A stretch of DNA of 48,481 nucleotides from Actinomycetes bacterium (GCA_021802485.1 JAJZXF010000011.1:1-48481), one strand, 5' to 3'; positions 19,778 through 29,127 are shown, counted from the stretch's first letter. A program made the numbers and translations. The notes: generated from the letters alone by a model not told the origin.

Positions 19778-19824
19778 CGGTAACGAGTATACCTTGGTGA
19801 TTCACCAAGGTATACCTATTACCG
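19778..19824. promoter_or_regulatory. 47-bp dyad upstream of the AbiEi-like gene, likely autoregulatory operator
   Basis: Perfect GTATACCTTGGTGA-T-TCACCAAGGTATAC (19787-19815), flanked symmetrically by CGGTAA (19778) and TTACCG (19819). Confidence 0.8.
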
Positions 19825-19908
19825 TTCGGCCCTATTCGCGGTTGGGACTGACCTTGGCCGAATGAGTCCGGTTACGGCTGCATAACCCAGAGATCCCCAC
19901 ATGCGGAA

Positions 19909-20591
19909 CTACCGCACGGGGCTCCTGGCTCGGGTACGAACGCCGAAGCGCGCGTTCGAGAAGGGGTGCTGCACACGAGCGGGCGGGAGCCACCGGGTCG
20001 AAATGCGGTTCATCCGTTCCCAGTTGAGACGGCTTCGCTGGCTGCGAAGCAGTAGCGCCTTGAACCAGAGCCGTGTTAGCCGGCTACGCAAGGCCGCAAC
20101 TGCGCCGGTATTGCTAGGCACCGCGTAGTGGGCGAGGTGCCCTCGCACCACGTTTGCGAGCCAGCGCCCTTGCTCCGGTATCGGGAGATGCATGCGTCGT
20201 TGGAGTTGGTCTTTGACCTTGGTCGGCTTCGCCAGCATCCGCTTCGAGATGGTCTTGCGCCTTAGCCAGAACCGTCCATTCTTAGTCTTTGCGCAAAGAT
20301 GCGTGAAGCGCCAAGAAATCAAACGTCTCGGGTTTCCCGACGCCACGGGCTGAACATGCTCGGGCAGCATTGCACCCGAACTCGATGAGTCTCGTCTTGT
20401 CGGGATGGGCTCCAGGACGACCTTCGCCAATCGCTCACGAAGTCCGTAAAGGAACTACTGCGCATCGTCCTAATGCTCGAATCCGGCCACGAAGTCGTCA
20501 GCAAACCTTACGATGATCACGTCACCGTGGGCGTGCTTGCGTCTCCACTGCCGGATCCACTAGTCGAGGACATAGTGGAGGTTCATGGTCC
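19909..20591 (-). pseudogene. group II intron reverse transcriptase/maturase remnant
   Basis: Frames read as LHYVLD*WIRQWRRKHAHGDVIIVRFADDFVAGFEH (RT ADD box), then ISWRFTHLCAKTKNGRFWLRRKTISKRM...RRMHLPIPEQGRWLANVVRGHLAHYAVPSN...LWFKALLLRSQRSRLNWERMNRISTRWLPPARVQHPFSNARF. Several stops/frameshifts. Confidence 0.8.
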
Positions 20592-20859
20592 GCGAAGCTG
20601 AGCACGCCCAGCACATGCACATGAGCGCCCGGGAGTTGCTCAACACCCTGGCCGACATCGAAGGGGACGTTGACGCTCTACCAAGGCGAGCAAAAACACC
20701 CAATTTGAGCAATTATTGCACGATAGCAGCATAATAGCGGGTCGCAGAGATCTCGTAGCCAAAGCTGCGGCCACCATTGGGTGTCCAATGGCCTTGTTCG
20801 CCTTCGGATGGCCGATGCTCCCTGCGGGGAGGTGGCGCTGTGGGCGGTGGCCCAGCCTC

Positions 20860-21417
20860 CTAGATGCCAGAACCTGGCGTATTTGGCACTCTCGCCCTCA
20901 CCCAACTGACGAGGCGCTGCCGCTGCTTGGACTGGATCGGGAGGGCCTCGGTCCTTTCTATGAGTACTGCCGGGTCAAGTAGTTCTTCTCGGAGCAAGGC
21001 GGCAGCGAACTCGAAGTCCTTCTCGCGGGCAGCAGCAAGCTTGGCTGCAACACAATCGTGGGGTTCGAGGCATAACCCTCGTCCGGGCTTCGTACTTTCG
21101 TTCTCGAAGACCACAAGGCGGCCCTCCCAGCCAGGACCAAGCACGGCCGTCGAGGCACTCACGCCTTCGGCATAGTAATGGTACATCTCGTGGAACGGCG
21201 AAAACTCACCGAGCGCCCCTTCGACCGTGTCTGACTTCTCGTTGGTGGGATCGTCTAAGAATGTGATGTCCACCTCGATCGAGCCGATCACTTCCTCGGG
21301 CAGCACCTTGTCATCGAACGTTCCAAGCACTGACTGGCTCCCAACGACTACAACGTCTGATACTTCGGCGATTTGCGATGCAGCGCGGAGGATATGCGCG
21401 AGCTGCTCGCGGGTCAC
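20860..21417 (-). CDS. nucleotidyltransferase-like protein (DUF6036-like), possible TA component
   Basis: VVVVGSQSVLGTFDDKVLPEEVIGSIEVDITFLDD followed by AAKLAAAREKDFEFAAALLRE. Confidence 0.65.
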   Translation of the reverse strand: MTREQLAHILRAASQIAEVSDVVVVGSQSVLGTFDDKVLPEEVIGSIEVDITFLDDPTNEKSDTVEGALGEFSPFHEMYHYYAEGVSASTAVLGPGWEGRLVVFENESTKPGRGLCLEPHDCVAAKLAAAREKDFEFAAALLREELLDPAVLIERTEALPIQSKQRQRLVSWVRARVPNTPGSGI

Positions 21418-21938
21418 GCCGTTTGCCTTCGGAAGTTATCGAGGATGCGTCCCCGCTCGCGCTGGGTCAGCGCCCCGGCGAACGGTGAGTTCTGCCGCAA
21501 TTCGCATCCTCTTTCCGTCCGCGAGGTCAGGGCCTCAAGCACTCCATCGACAGGATCATCGAGAAGCCGCTCCCACTCACCGAGCCAGCGGGCTGCCACA
21601 CCCCGGGGGTGCGCTGCTTTGAGGCCACGGAGGTTCGCACGAGCGCGGCGCAGAGTCAGGTCGGGGTCGATCACCATCCGCCTCGCCACCGCCAGGTGGA
21701 GCCAGAGGCTCCGGATCTGCTTCTCGGTAAGTTTGCCGGCCGGCTCATGTCCCTCCTTGAGCCTCAGGACCTCATCCAGACGTACTCGACGGTGCGTCCC
21801 GACCGACGAGTACGGCAGCTGCCCGCCGTCGCAAAGGTCCACGACGTGCTGTCGGGACGTACCCAGGATCACAGCGGCACGGCCAGTAGTGACGAGATCA
21901 AGATTGCGGGTTCCTGGCTCCCTATCGGTCCTGCTCAT
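21414..21938 (-). CDS. excisionase/MerR-type HTH protein, likely partner of the 20860-21417 gene
   Basis: LVTTGRAAVILGTSRQHVVDLCDGGQLPYSSVGTHRRVRLDEVLRLK (HTH). 4-nt overlap (21414-21417) with the downstream gene. Start M at 21938. Confidence 0.75.
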   Translation of the reverse strand: MSRTDREPGTRNLDLVTTGRAAVILGTSRQHVVDLCDGGQLPYSSVGTHRRVRLDEVLRLKEGHEPAGKLTEKQIRSLWLHLAVARRMVIDPDLTLRRARANLRGLKAAHPRGVAARWLGEWERLLDDPVDGVLEALTSRTERGCELRQNSPFAGALTQRERGRILDNFRRQTA

Positions 21939-22285
21939 TACTTGGATTGTACTACCAACCACAAGAAACACAACGGCGAATCGCGGGCATCCACACCGTG
22001 CCTTCCGATGTCGTGAATGACGCGCACTTCCGGTTGTCTTCATCGGGACGCCCCACCGGACCCAGAGCGATGGGTAGGCGACGACGCGTTCGGTGACACC
22101 TGTTCAGCGACAAGGGGCACCGGCTGGTCCGTTATCGGGGGTGGTTGCTGTGATGGTGCTCCGGCACCGACATGCGACGCGGAGTTACCGCGAGCCCCGC
22201 ATCGACACTCTCAGAAGCGTCGTTCATGGGTAGGGGTTTGCCTCGCAAAGAGCTGCAGTCGCGCCAGCCTGCGCGCTGTCTGGAC

Positions 22286-23491
22286 TCAGCTAAGGCTCCC
22301 GCGTTGCTCGTCAGCCAGCCTGAATGCCGGCAGGTCGATGCCCAAGGGAAGCTTGCCAGGCGACCAACCTAGGTGATCGAGTGCCATATCGAACGCATAC
22401 CGATCGGTCATTCCCGCAACGTACGCTACCGCAGAACGCACCTCACCCAACTCGCTCCCAGCGAAGGACCTCTGCCGAGATCCAGCTGGCACAAGGTCTG
22501 GGTTTTCAATGAAGTACTCCACCAGAGCTCGCAGCACTGTAACTACTGAATTTCCTTGAGCGATCGATTCCGGCCGGGTATAGATGCGCTCGTAGTTGAA
22601 ACTGCGAAGCGCAGCCAAACACTCTGCGGCACCCTGCTCCATTGCCACTACTCCCCTACCTGTAATACAGGAGATCAAGGCATCGATGAAGGTCGAAAGC
22701 TGCGACGATCTGGTCACACCAATTACATCGACTAGATCTCTAGGCAGCTCAGAAGTGGCTACGATCCCTGCTCGGACTGCATCTTCAAGATCGTGCGCGC
22801 AGTAAGCTATACGGTCCGCCCAGGAGACCACGAGGCCCTCGGGCGTCGCAGGAGACGGTCGTGACCAGGAGTGGTTCCTCACTCCGTCCAGAGTCTCGCG
22901 ACACAGGTTCATCGGGGCAAACACCACGTCAGCACCCCAGACAGCATGATCGTAGCCCTCTTCGAGGAAGGGGCTGAAGGCGGACTCCGAGGCATGCCCA
23001 CCCGGGCCGTGGCCACAGTCGTGACCAAGTGCCATAGCTTCTGTCAAAGCGACGTTGAGCCTGGTCGCACGAGCGACCGCAGTGGCGACCTGCGCGACCT
23101 CCAAGGCATGAGTCAGCCTCGTCCGCTGGTGATCTGCCGGATAGACGAAAACCTGAGTCTTGCCGGCTAGGCGACGAAAGGCTGTCGAGTGCAGGATCCT
23201 GTCACGATCTCGCTCGAAACACGTACGGAATGGATCAGGATCCTCAGGCGTGCCTCGATTACCCGCTCCTAGAGCCCGGGTCGCACCACGCGCAAGAGTT
23301 GAGTCCTCACTTTCTTCTCGCTCTGGACGCTCCAATAGTACGGAACGAACAGCGCGCGCTCCGCTCGTTCGATGCGACGACACGACGCCCAAGCCGCTCG
23401 GAACACCTTGGTTGGTGGACGCCCACCGCTCAGCCCGATCATCTACTGCCCAAGCATTACCTGCCGTATATGCCACAACACCAGTATGCAC
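22286..23491 (-). CDS. dgt: dGTP triphosphohydrolase-like HD-domain protein
   Basis: DRDRILHSTAFRRLAGKTQVFVYPADHQRTRLTHALEVAQVATAVARATRLN, ALGHDCGHGPGGHASE, SWADRIAYCAHDLEDA. Start codon uncertain. Confidence 0.88.
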   Translation of the reverse strand: MHTGVVAYTAGNAWAVDDRAERWASTNQGVPSGLGVVSSHRTSGARAVRSVLLERPEREESEDSTLARGATRALGAGNRGTPEDPDPFRTCFERDRDRILHSTAFRRLAGKTQVFVYPADHQRTRLTHALEVAQVATAVARATRLNVALTEAMALGHDCGHGPGGHASESAFSPFLEEGYDHAVWGADVVFAPMNLCRETLDGVRNHSWSRPSPATPEGLVVSWADRIAYCAHDLEDAVRAGIVATSELPRDLVDVIGVTRSSQLSTFIDALISCITGRGVVAMEQGAAECLAALRSFNYERIYTRPESIAQGNSVVTVLRALVEYFIENPDLVPAGSRQRSFAGSELGEVRSAVAYVAGMTDRYAFDMALDHLGWSPGKLPLGIDLPAFRLADEQRGSLS

Positions 23492-23521
23492 CCCGGGTGT
23501 GTCATCGATCCGGTCGGTTCT

Positions 23522-25603
23522 CTACGGCGTAGGCGCCATTGAGAACACCGGCGCGTCAAGGGTGTGACCTCCCATCGAGCCAAAGAACCTTGCATCGCCA
23601 AAGGCGAAGACCCCTCCGTCGGACGCCACGAGCCAGTAGCCCTTGCCGTTCGGGGTGGTCGCTATGCCTACGATGGGGGCATTCAGGTGCCGTCCGCCCA
23701 TCGAGCCATAGAACCTTGCATCGCCAAAGGCGAAGACCCCTCCGTCGGATGCCACGAGCCAGTAGCCCTTGCCATCCGGCGTAGGCGCCATAGCTGCTAT
23801 CGGTGCGTTCAGGTGCCTTCCGCCCATCGAGCCATAGAAGGGCGCATGAAAGCTGAACATGCCGCCATCTGACGCGACGAGCCAGTAACCGCCGGTGCAG
23901 TAGTCGCTCGACATGGCCTCCACCGGGGCCTTCAGGGGCCTCCCGCCCATCGATCCGTGAAACACAGCGTCTCCAAAGCTGAAGATACCGCCATCCGATG
24001 CTACGAGCCAGTAGCCCTGCTGACCAGGAGTTGGCGACATGCCAACGACTGGCTTGTTGAGGTGCCTTCCACCCATCGAACCGAAAAAGCCCGCATTGCC
24101 GTAGGCGAAAACACCTCCATCTGCTGCACCAAGCCAGTAGCCGAGACCGTGAAATGTCGTGGCCATCGCCACTATCGGAGCGTTCAAGGGCTTTCCACCC
24201 ATCGAGCCGTAGTAGTGCGCAGCACCGAACGAGAAGATGCCACCATCGGCAGCTGTCTCATAGTAGCCGGTCCCCCCAGGTGGCGGGACGACAGGTGACC
24301 CGGTCACATCACCGCTCGCCTGCATAGCAAACGGCTCTGAAGCGTTAGCGTTGGCACCGGTTCCCCCCGCTACGCCAGAGAGAACACAAAACGACACCGA
24401 CGGACACGACACCCCGACGGTGTATCCCGGGTTCTTGGTCTTTGCGAAACTTGTCACAGGTTCGACAGACCATGCGTTGCCGTTGTAGGTCTCTATGAAT
24501 GACCCCTCAGACAAAAGCGGTCCGTCAGCTACGCACGAGGTCGATGAGGCGCACGACACGCCAAAGAGGTAATTCCTCAACAAACCCATAACATTCGGGG
24601 TAGAGGCCACCTCCCAAGAACAGCCCTTGTAGACCTCGATGACACTCTGCCAGTGGCTTGTACTTTGACTAAAGCCCACTGCGACACAGAATGTGGTGCT
24701 CGTGCACGAGACACTGAAAAGCTCATACCCAGACGGCGTCCCCTGGGCCGGAGTGAGCGACCAATCCCTGCCGTTGTAAGTCTCCATCATGGGTTCGATT
24801 CCGGCGGCATTTTCATTTATCCCCACCGCTGCACAGAACGTCACCGATACACACGACACGCTGAACAACTGAGAACTGCCGGCCTGCACCGGACCTGTCG
24901 TCATAGCCCATACCCTACCGTTGTATACCTCGATAATGGGCTTGAAGTTCGCGACGCGGCCTGAGAAGCCAACCGCAACGCAAAACGTAGTAGTCACGCA
25001 CGACACGCCGTTCAGGTAGCTGTTTGTTCCCCCGACATCAGGGCTCGACAACACGGACCATGACGAACCGTTGTATACCTCGATGAGCGTATCGACGAAG
25101 CTGGGTTTCGAAGTTAGAGCTATAGACCCATAGGTGGTTCCAACTGCAACACAGAATGTTGTGGAGATACACGACACGCCATCCAGCCCATTGTAGTCAC
25201 TACTCGAGACACCACTCGGCTCTGGGATCGAAACGAGCGACCACTTGGAGCCGTTGTAGGTCTCGACGACCGCATAAACACCCTGTTGGCCGGTGTTCGG
25301 GTTCGGAGGGAAAAATGCAGAGCCGACCATGACGCAAAAGGAGCTACTCACGCATGAAACACCGTGGAACGACTGGTCATTTACCCCGATGAAAACGGTT
25401 GGATCATATGGAAAAGGACCGAAAGCAGTATTCTCCCCCGATGGGAGGGGCTGTACGGTATCGACCTTCCAGAGGCTCGCCTGGCTAGTGAACACGCTCG
25501 CTGTCACAGCCGGGATGCCAGCAGCAAGTGTCACTGCACCTATCGAGAGCACCGCTACCAAGAGTCGTAGGAGCAGGCAGCCGAGGAACCGTGATCTCCT
25601 CAT
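23522..25603 (-). CDS. secreted repeat protein: 7 Cys-pair repeats plus 6 SDGG repeats
   Basis: Signal peptide MRRSRFLGCLLLRLLVAVLSIGAVTLAAGIPAVTA from ATG 25603. Seven SVSC-x5-C units, then GYWLVASDGGVFAFGDARFYGSMGGRHLNAPIVGIATTPNGK units. Confidence 0.85.
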   Translation of the reverse strand: MRRSRFLGCLLLRLLVAVLSIGAVTLAAGIPAVTASVFTSQASLWKVDTVQPLPSGENTAFGPFPYDPTVFIGVNDQSFHGVSCVSSSFCVMVGSAFFPPNPNTGQQGVYAVVETYNGSKWSLVSIPEPSGVSSSDYNGLDGVSCISTTFCVAVGTTYGSIALTSKPSFVDTLIEVYNGSSWSVLSSPDVGGTNSYLNGVSCVTTTFCVAVGFSGRVANFKPIIEVYNGRVWAMTTGPVQAGSSQLFSVSCVSVTFCAAVGINENAAGIEPMMETYNGRDWSLTPAQGTPSGYELFSVSCTSTTFCVAVGFSQSTSHWQSVIEVYKGCSWEVASTPNVMGLLRNYLFGVSCASSTSCVADGPLLSEGSFIETYNGNAWSVEPVTSFAKTKNPGYTVGVSCPSVSFCVLSGVAGGTGANANASEPFAMQASGDVTGSPVVPPPGGTGYYETAADGGIFSFGAAHYYGSMGGKPLNAPIVAMATTFHGLGYWLGAADGGVFAYGNAGFFGSMGGRHLNKPVVGMSPTPGQQGYWLVASDGGIFSFGDAVFHGSMGGRPLKAPVEAMSSDYCTGGYWLVASDGGMFSFHAPFYGSMGGRHLNAPIAAMAPTPDGKGYWLVASDGGVFAFGDARFYGSMGGRHLNAPIVGIATTPNGKGYWLVASDGGVFAFGDARFFGSMGGHTLDAPVFSMAPTP

Positions 25604-25607
25604 CTCG

Positions 25608-28023
25608 CTAGCTCCACTCTTCCGCAAGCGTCTGGGGGATCTGGGTAGCTGATGAGAAGTTGGTGGTAAAGGCGGAGCTGTTCGCTTCATACCCGAGACC
25701 ACTACAGCTCGTCGAGCTCGCGCACGACACACCGTAAAGCACATTGTTTCCCGACCCTACGTCGGGACTCGAAACGATGGACCACGACGAGCCGTTGTAC
25801 TCCTCCGTGAGAGTGCCAGTAACTCCGGTGATCGTATCCGCAGCATACTCGCCGGTTGCCATGCAGAAGTTGGAAGACACACACGATACGTCCGTGAGCG
25901 CGTTCTGGCCGCTGCCAGAGTCGACAGAGGTCTGCTCGGACCACGAGGAGCCGTTGTACGCCTCCACGAGTGCCTGCTCGACCCCTGAGGAGTCAACGTA
26001 ATTGCCGACTGCCTCACAAGACGTAGACGATGCAGACGATGCACACGATATGCCCATCAGCATGCTGCCGGCCGTGCTCGGGCTCGTAGGGCTGTTAGAA
26101 CTCCAGGAGCTTCCGTTGTAATACTCTGTGAGGACGCTCTCGGTCGGGGGGCTGAGTGATGCGAAGTACATCCCGACCGCGACGCAACTCGTTGAGCTCG
26201 TGCACGAGATGTCAAAGAGGGTGTCGCCGTAGGAACCCTGATTCGCAGGCGTGACGGTCGTCCAGGACGAGCCGTTGTAGACCACAGCAAGGGTCTGGGT
26301 CTGGGTGCCCGAGCTAGTCGATTCAAGGTAGGAGCCAACCGCAACACAGCTTGTCGAACTCGCGCACGACACGCCGTCCAGCGCGTTCTCCCCAGCCGAG
26401 TTCGCTGGGTTCGAAAGCCCCGTGACCTCGCTCCAGGAGGTGCCGTTGTAAGTCTCGATGAGCATCTGTTGGACGTTGCTCGAGTCAACGTAATAGCCGA
26501 CTGCGACACAAAACGTCGACGACTTACACGAGATGCCGTAGAGATCGCTCTGCGTCGTAATCTGCGCTGGAGAAAGAGACCACGAGGTCGGTGTATAGGA
26601 CTCGGCGAGACTGAACGCCACGCTGTAGCGGCCCACGGTGAGACACGACGACGATGACACGCACGCTACGCCAAAGAGGCGATTGCCATTGACTGTCTGG
26701 GATGAGCTCGAGAGGCCTGATGGAGAAGACCAGCTGGAGCCGTTGTAGATCTCCGCCATTGTCGCAGAACTCAATGTCAAGGGGTCTTGGCTCCAATAGC
26801 CAGCGCTCGCACAGAACGATGCAGACACACACGACACCCCGTAGAGGTAGTTTGTCTGGGACGAAGAGGTATCGGTAGAAGCTGACGCAGTCCAGCTCGA
26901 GCCGTCGTAGGTATCTGCAAGGGTCTGTGCGACGCCTGCCGAGGCGATGTAATAGCCTACCGCAGCACAGAACGAAGTGGACGTACACGACACCCCGTAG
27001 AGGTAGTTGTTTCCCGACCCGGAATTCGGGCTCGAGGCGATGGACCAGGACAAGCCGTTGTACTCCTCTACAAGGGTCTGTGCGACACCAGAAGAGTCCA
27101 CGTAGTTGCCGACTGCTTCACAGAACGAAGTGGACGTACACGACACCCCGTAGAGGTAGTTGTTTCCCGACCCGGAATTCGGACTCGAGACGATGGACCA
27201 CGACGAGCCGTTGTACTCCTCAACGAGGGTCTGTGCGACGCCAGAAGAGTCCACGTAGTTGCCGACTGCTTCACAGAACGAAGTGGACGTACACGACACC
27301 CCGTAGAGGTAGTTGTTTCCCGACCCTGCGTTCGGGCTCGATCCAATCACAGGACTCGTCGCTGACGGGTAACCAATGAGGGTTTGTGCGACGCCAGAGG
27401 AGTCCATGTAATAGCCAACCGCTGGGCAGAAATCAACTGAGTAGACGCACGACACCCCGTAGAAGAAGCCATCACCGGGTGGCTCATTGCCGAAGCTGGC
27501 AAGCAGACTGCCAGATGAGCCGCTAGGGTTACTATTCCACGCAAAGACCTGGTAGCTGCTTGGGCTTAAGGAAGTGTCGTAGTAGTACCCGACAGACCAG
27601 CAATAGCTCGAGGACGAGCACGAGGTCGCGTGAAACGAATTGTCCACGTACGAGCTGTTCTTGCCAAGCTCGTCAGGGGTAGCCTGAGGCTGGCTCCAGG
27701 ATCCGAATCCGCTGGAATTGACCGAGTACCCACCAGCAAGGGTCTGACGCACACCGTAGCGACCGGTAGCGATACAGGTCGACGAGGAGCTGCACGAGAC
27801 CCGGTGAAACAAGTTGCTCTGGGTGGTACTCGATGACTCGCTGCTCGCATTTGCACTCGAAACAACGCTCCAGGACGGCACAGCAGCAAAGGCTAGGCCA
27901 GCGTCAGCCAGCACCACAGCCAAGCCAAGTACCCCGGCAGCTAGTAGGACCCCCCCCCCGGCTCAGGTTCCGCACGGTCCCCCCGATGCGTCCCATAACT
28001 CTACGTCCCGTAGCACGTCCCAT
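25608..28023 (-). CDS. secreted Cys-pair repeat protein (14 repeats), out of frame with its start because of a G10 tract
   Basis: Main ORF 25608-27923. True start proposed at ATG 28023 with perfect AAGGAGG SD at 28034-28028. G10 at 27950-27959 breaks the frame; G9 gives MGRATGRRVMGRIGGTVRNLSRGGVLLAAGVLGLAVVLADAGLAFAAVPSW. Confidence 0.75.
26968..27340 (-). repeat. 153-bp (51-aa) near-identical tandem coding repeats
   Basis: cagaacgaagtggacgtacacgacaccccgtagaggtagttgtttcccgaccc recurs at 26968, 27121 and 27274 (period 153). Confidence 0.9.
27950..27959. repeat. homopolymer of 10 C (10 G on the coding strand)
   Basis: gga-cccccccccc-ggct read directly. Confidence 0.95.
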
Positions 28024-28140
28024 AGCTCCTCCTTCCTGCCACGAGAGCAAGGCTCCTGCAGCAAAGGCAAGTACCCGCCAACACTGCTCGATGTGAGCAT
28101 TCCAGCAACCACCCGGGCCTGCCCACTTCGAGCTGAAACT

Positions 28141-28170
28141 ATTGTACGCGCCTCATGACGCTAATGTCAA
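28141..28170 (-). promoter_or_regulatory. sigma70-type promoter driving the 28023-23522 operon
   Basis: Minus strand: TTGACA (28170-28165), 18-nt spacer, TACAAT (28146-28141). Confidence 0.7.
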
Positions 28171-28215
28171 AGCACTTGGCGGAGTTTCTTCCTCAGCGAC
28201 CACTCAAGTTCTGTC

Positions 28216-28249
28216 CCGTTGTGTCACTACAACCGTTGTGTCACTACAA
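28216..28249. repeat. 17-bp perfect tandem duplication upstream of the promoter
   Basis: CCGTTGTGTCACTACAA x2 (28216-28232, 28233-28249). Confidence 0.95.
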
Positions 28250-28338
28250 ACCCAGCATGCGGGGCCGCACAACAGTGCCAGCTGATCACGGTCTTGCCGC
28301 ACGCATTACCAATGCGAACCCTGAGGCTTCGACGCAGG

Positions 28339-29127
28339 TCACACCTTCTTGATGAGAACCTTTAGGATTCTGTGCACGACACGTGGCTTACCGCTCGGGC
28401 TACCGTCCGCCGCGATCTTCTCGACCACAGGCATACCGGAGATCACCTTTCCGAACAGCGTGTACAGGTTGGGCAGCGCCTCGCCCTGTGAGCCAGACAC
28501 GACAAAGAACTGGCTGCCGTCAGTACACGTACTACCCGAGTTGGCCATCGCCAAGGAGCCGAGCTTGTACGGATGAGTGACAACGCGAGGTGGCGCGCAG
28601 CCGGTCCTCGAGACAGTTCCCGGCCCTACGTAACGCCCGTCAAAGCTGTAGCCCGGACCGCCTGTGCCGGTCCCCGTCGGGTCGCCACCTTGGACCACGA
28701 ATCCGGGTATCACCCGGTGGAAGATGGTCCCATCGAAGAAGTGATAGCGCGCAAGAAACACGAAGTTGTTCACCGTGCGGGGCGCGTCCTTCGAGTTGAG
28801 AGCAACAGTAAAGGAACCCACGTCAGTTGTGAAGACAGCTTGGTAGTGCGCAGATGGATTAATGCACGTCGGTGGGGGTTTGGGGAACGATGTTCTTCGA
28901 GGCGAGCTACCATTCGTAGCAGGACACAGTCTGCTGCGGTGCACCACAGCCCCGGTCGAGGACTTCTTGCTATGGCTGTTCAATATGGATATGCCCACAA
29001 TCGCGGCCACGACAACAACCGCAATACCGCCCCAGCGTATGCGCTTTGAGCGCCGCTGGGCCGATTGGATCTGGGCGGTACGGACTTCGCGAGCCGCACG
29101 CTGACGTTCACGCTTTGCAGATGGCAC
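28339..29127 (-). CDS. membrane-anchored peptidyl-prolyl cis-trans isomerase (cyclophilin type)
   Basis: VNNFVFLARYHFFDGTIFHRVIPGFVVQGGDPTGTGTGGPGYSFDG; N-terminal TM segment. Confidence 0.92.
   Translation of the reverse strand: MPSAKRERQRAAREVRTAQIQSAQRRSKRIRWGGIAVVVVAAIVGISILNSHSKKSSTGAVVHRSRLCPATNGSSPRRTSFPKPPPTCINPSAHYQAVFTTDVGSFTVALNSKDAPRTVNNFVFLARYHFFDGTIFHRVIPGFVVQGGDPTGTGTGGPGYSFDGRYVGPGTVSRTGCAPPRVVTHPYKLGSLAMANSGSTCTDGSQFFVVSGSQGEALPNLYTLFGKVISGMPVVEKIAADGSPSGKPRVVHRILKVLIKKV

Noticed and set aside
20592-20860. Possible transposase C-terminal fragment (MVREAEHAQHMHMSARELLNTLADIEG)
   Set aside because: Family could not be assigned with confidence from a short degenerate segment.
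1827-28023. Regularly spaced repeats suggestive of CRISPR arrays
   Set aside because: Repeats are in-frame coding units of 126-160 bp with conserved codons and no spacer-like unique segments.
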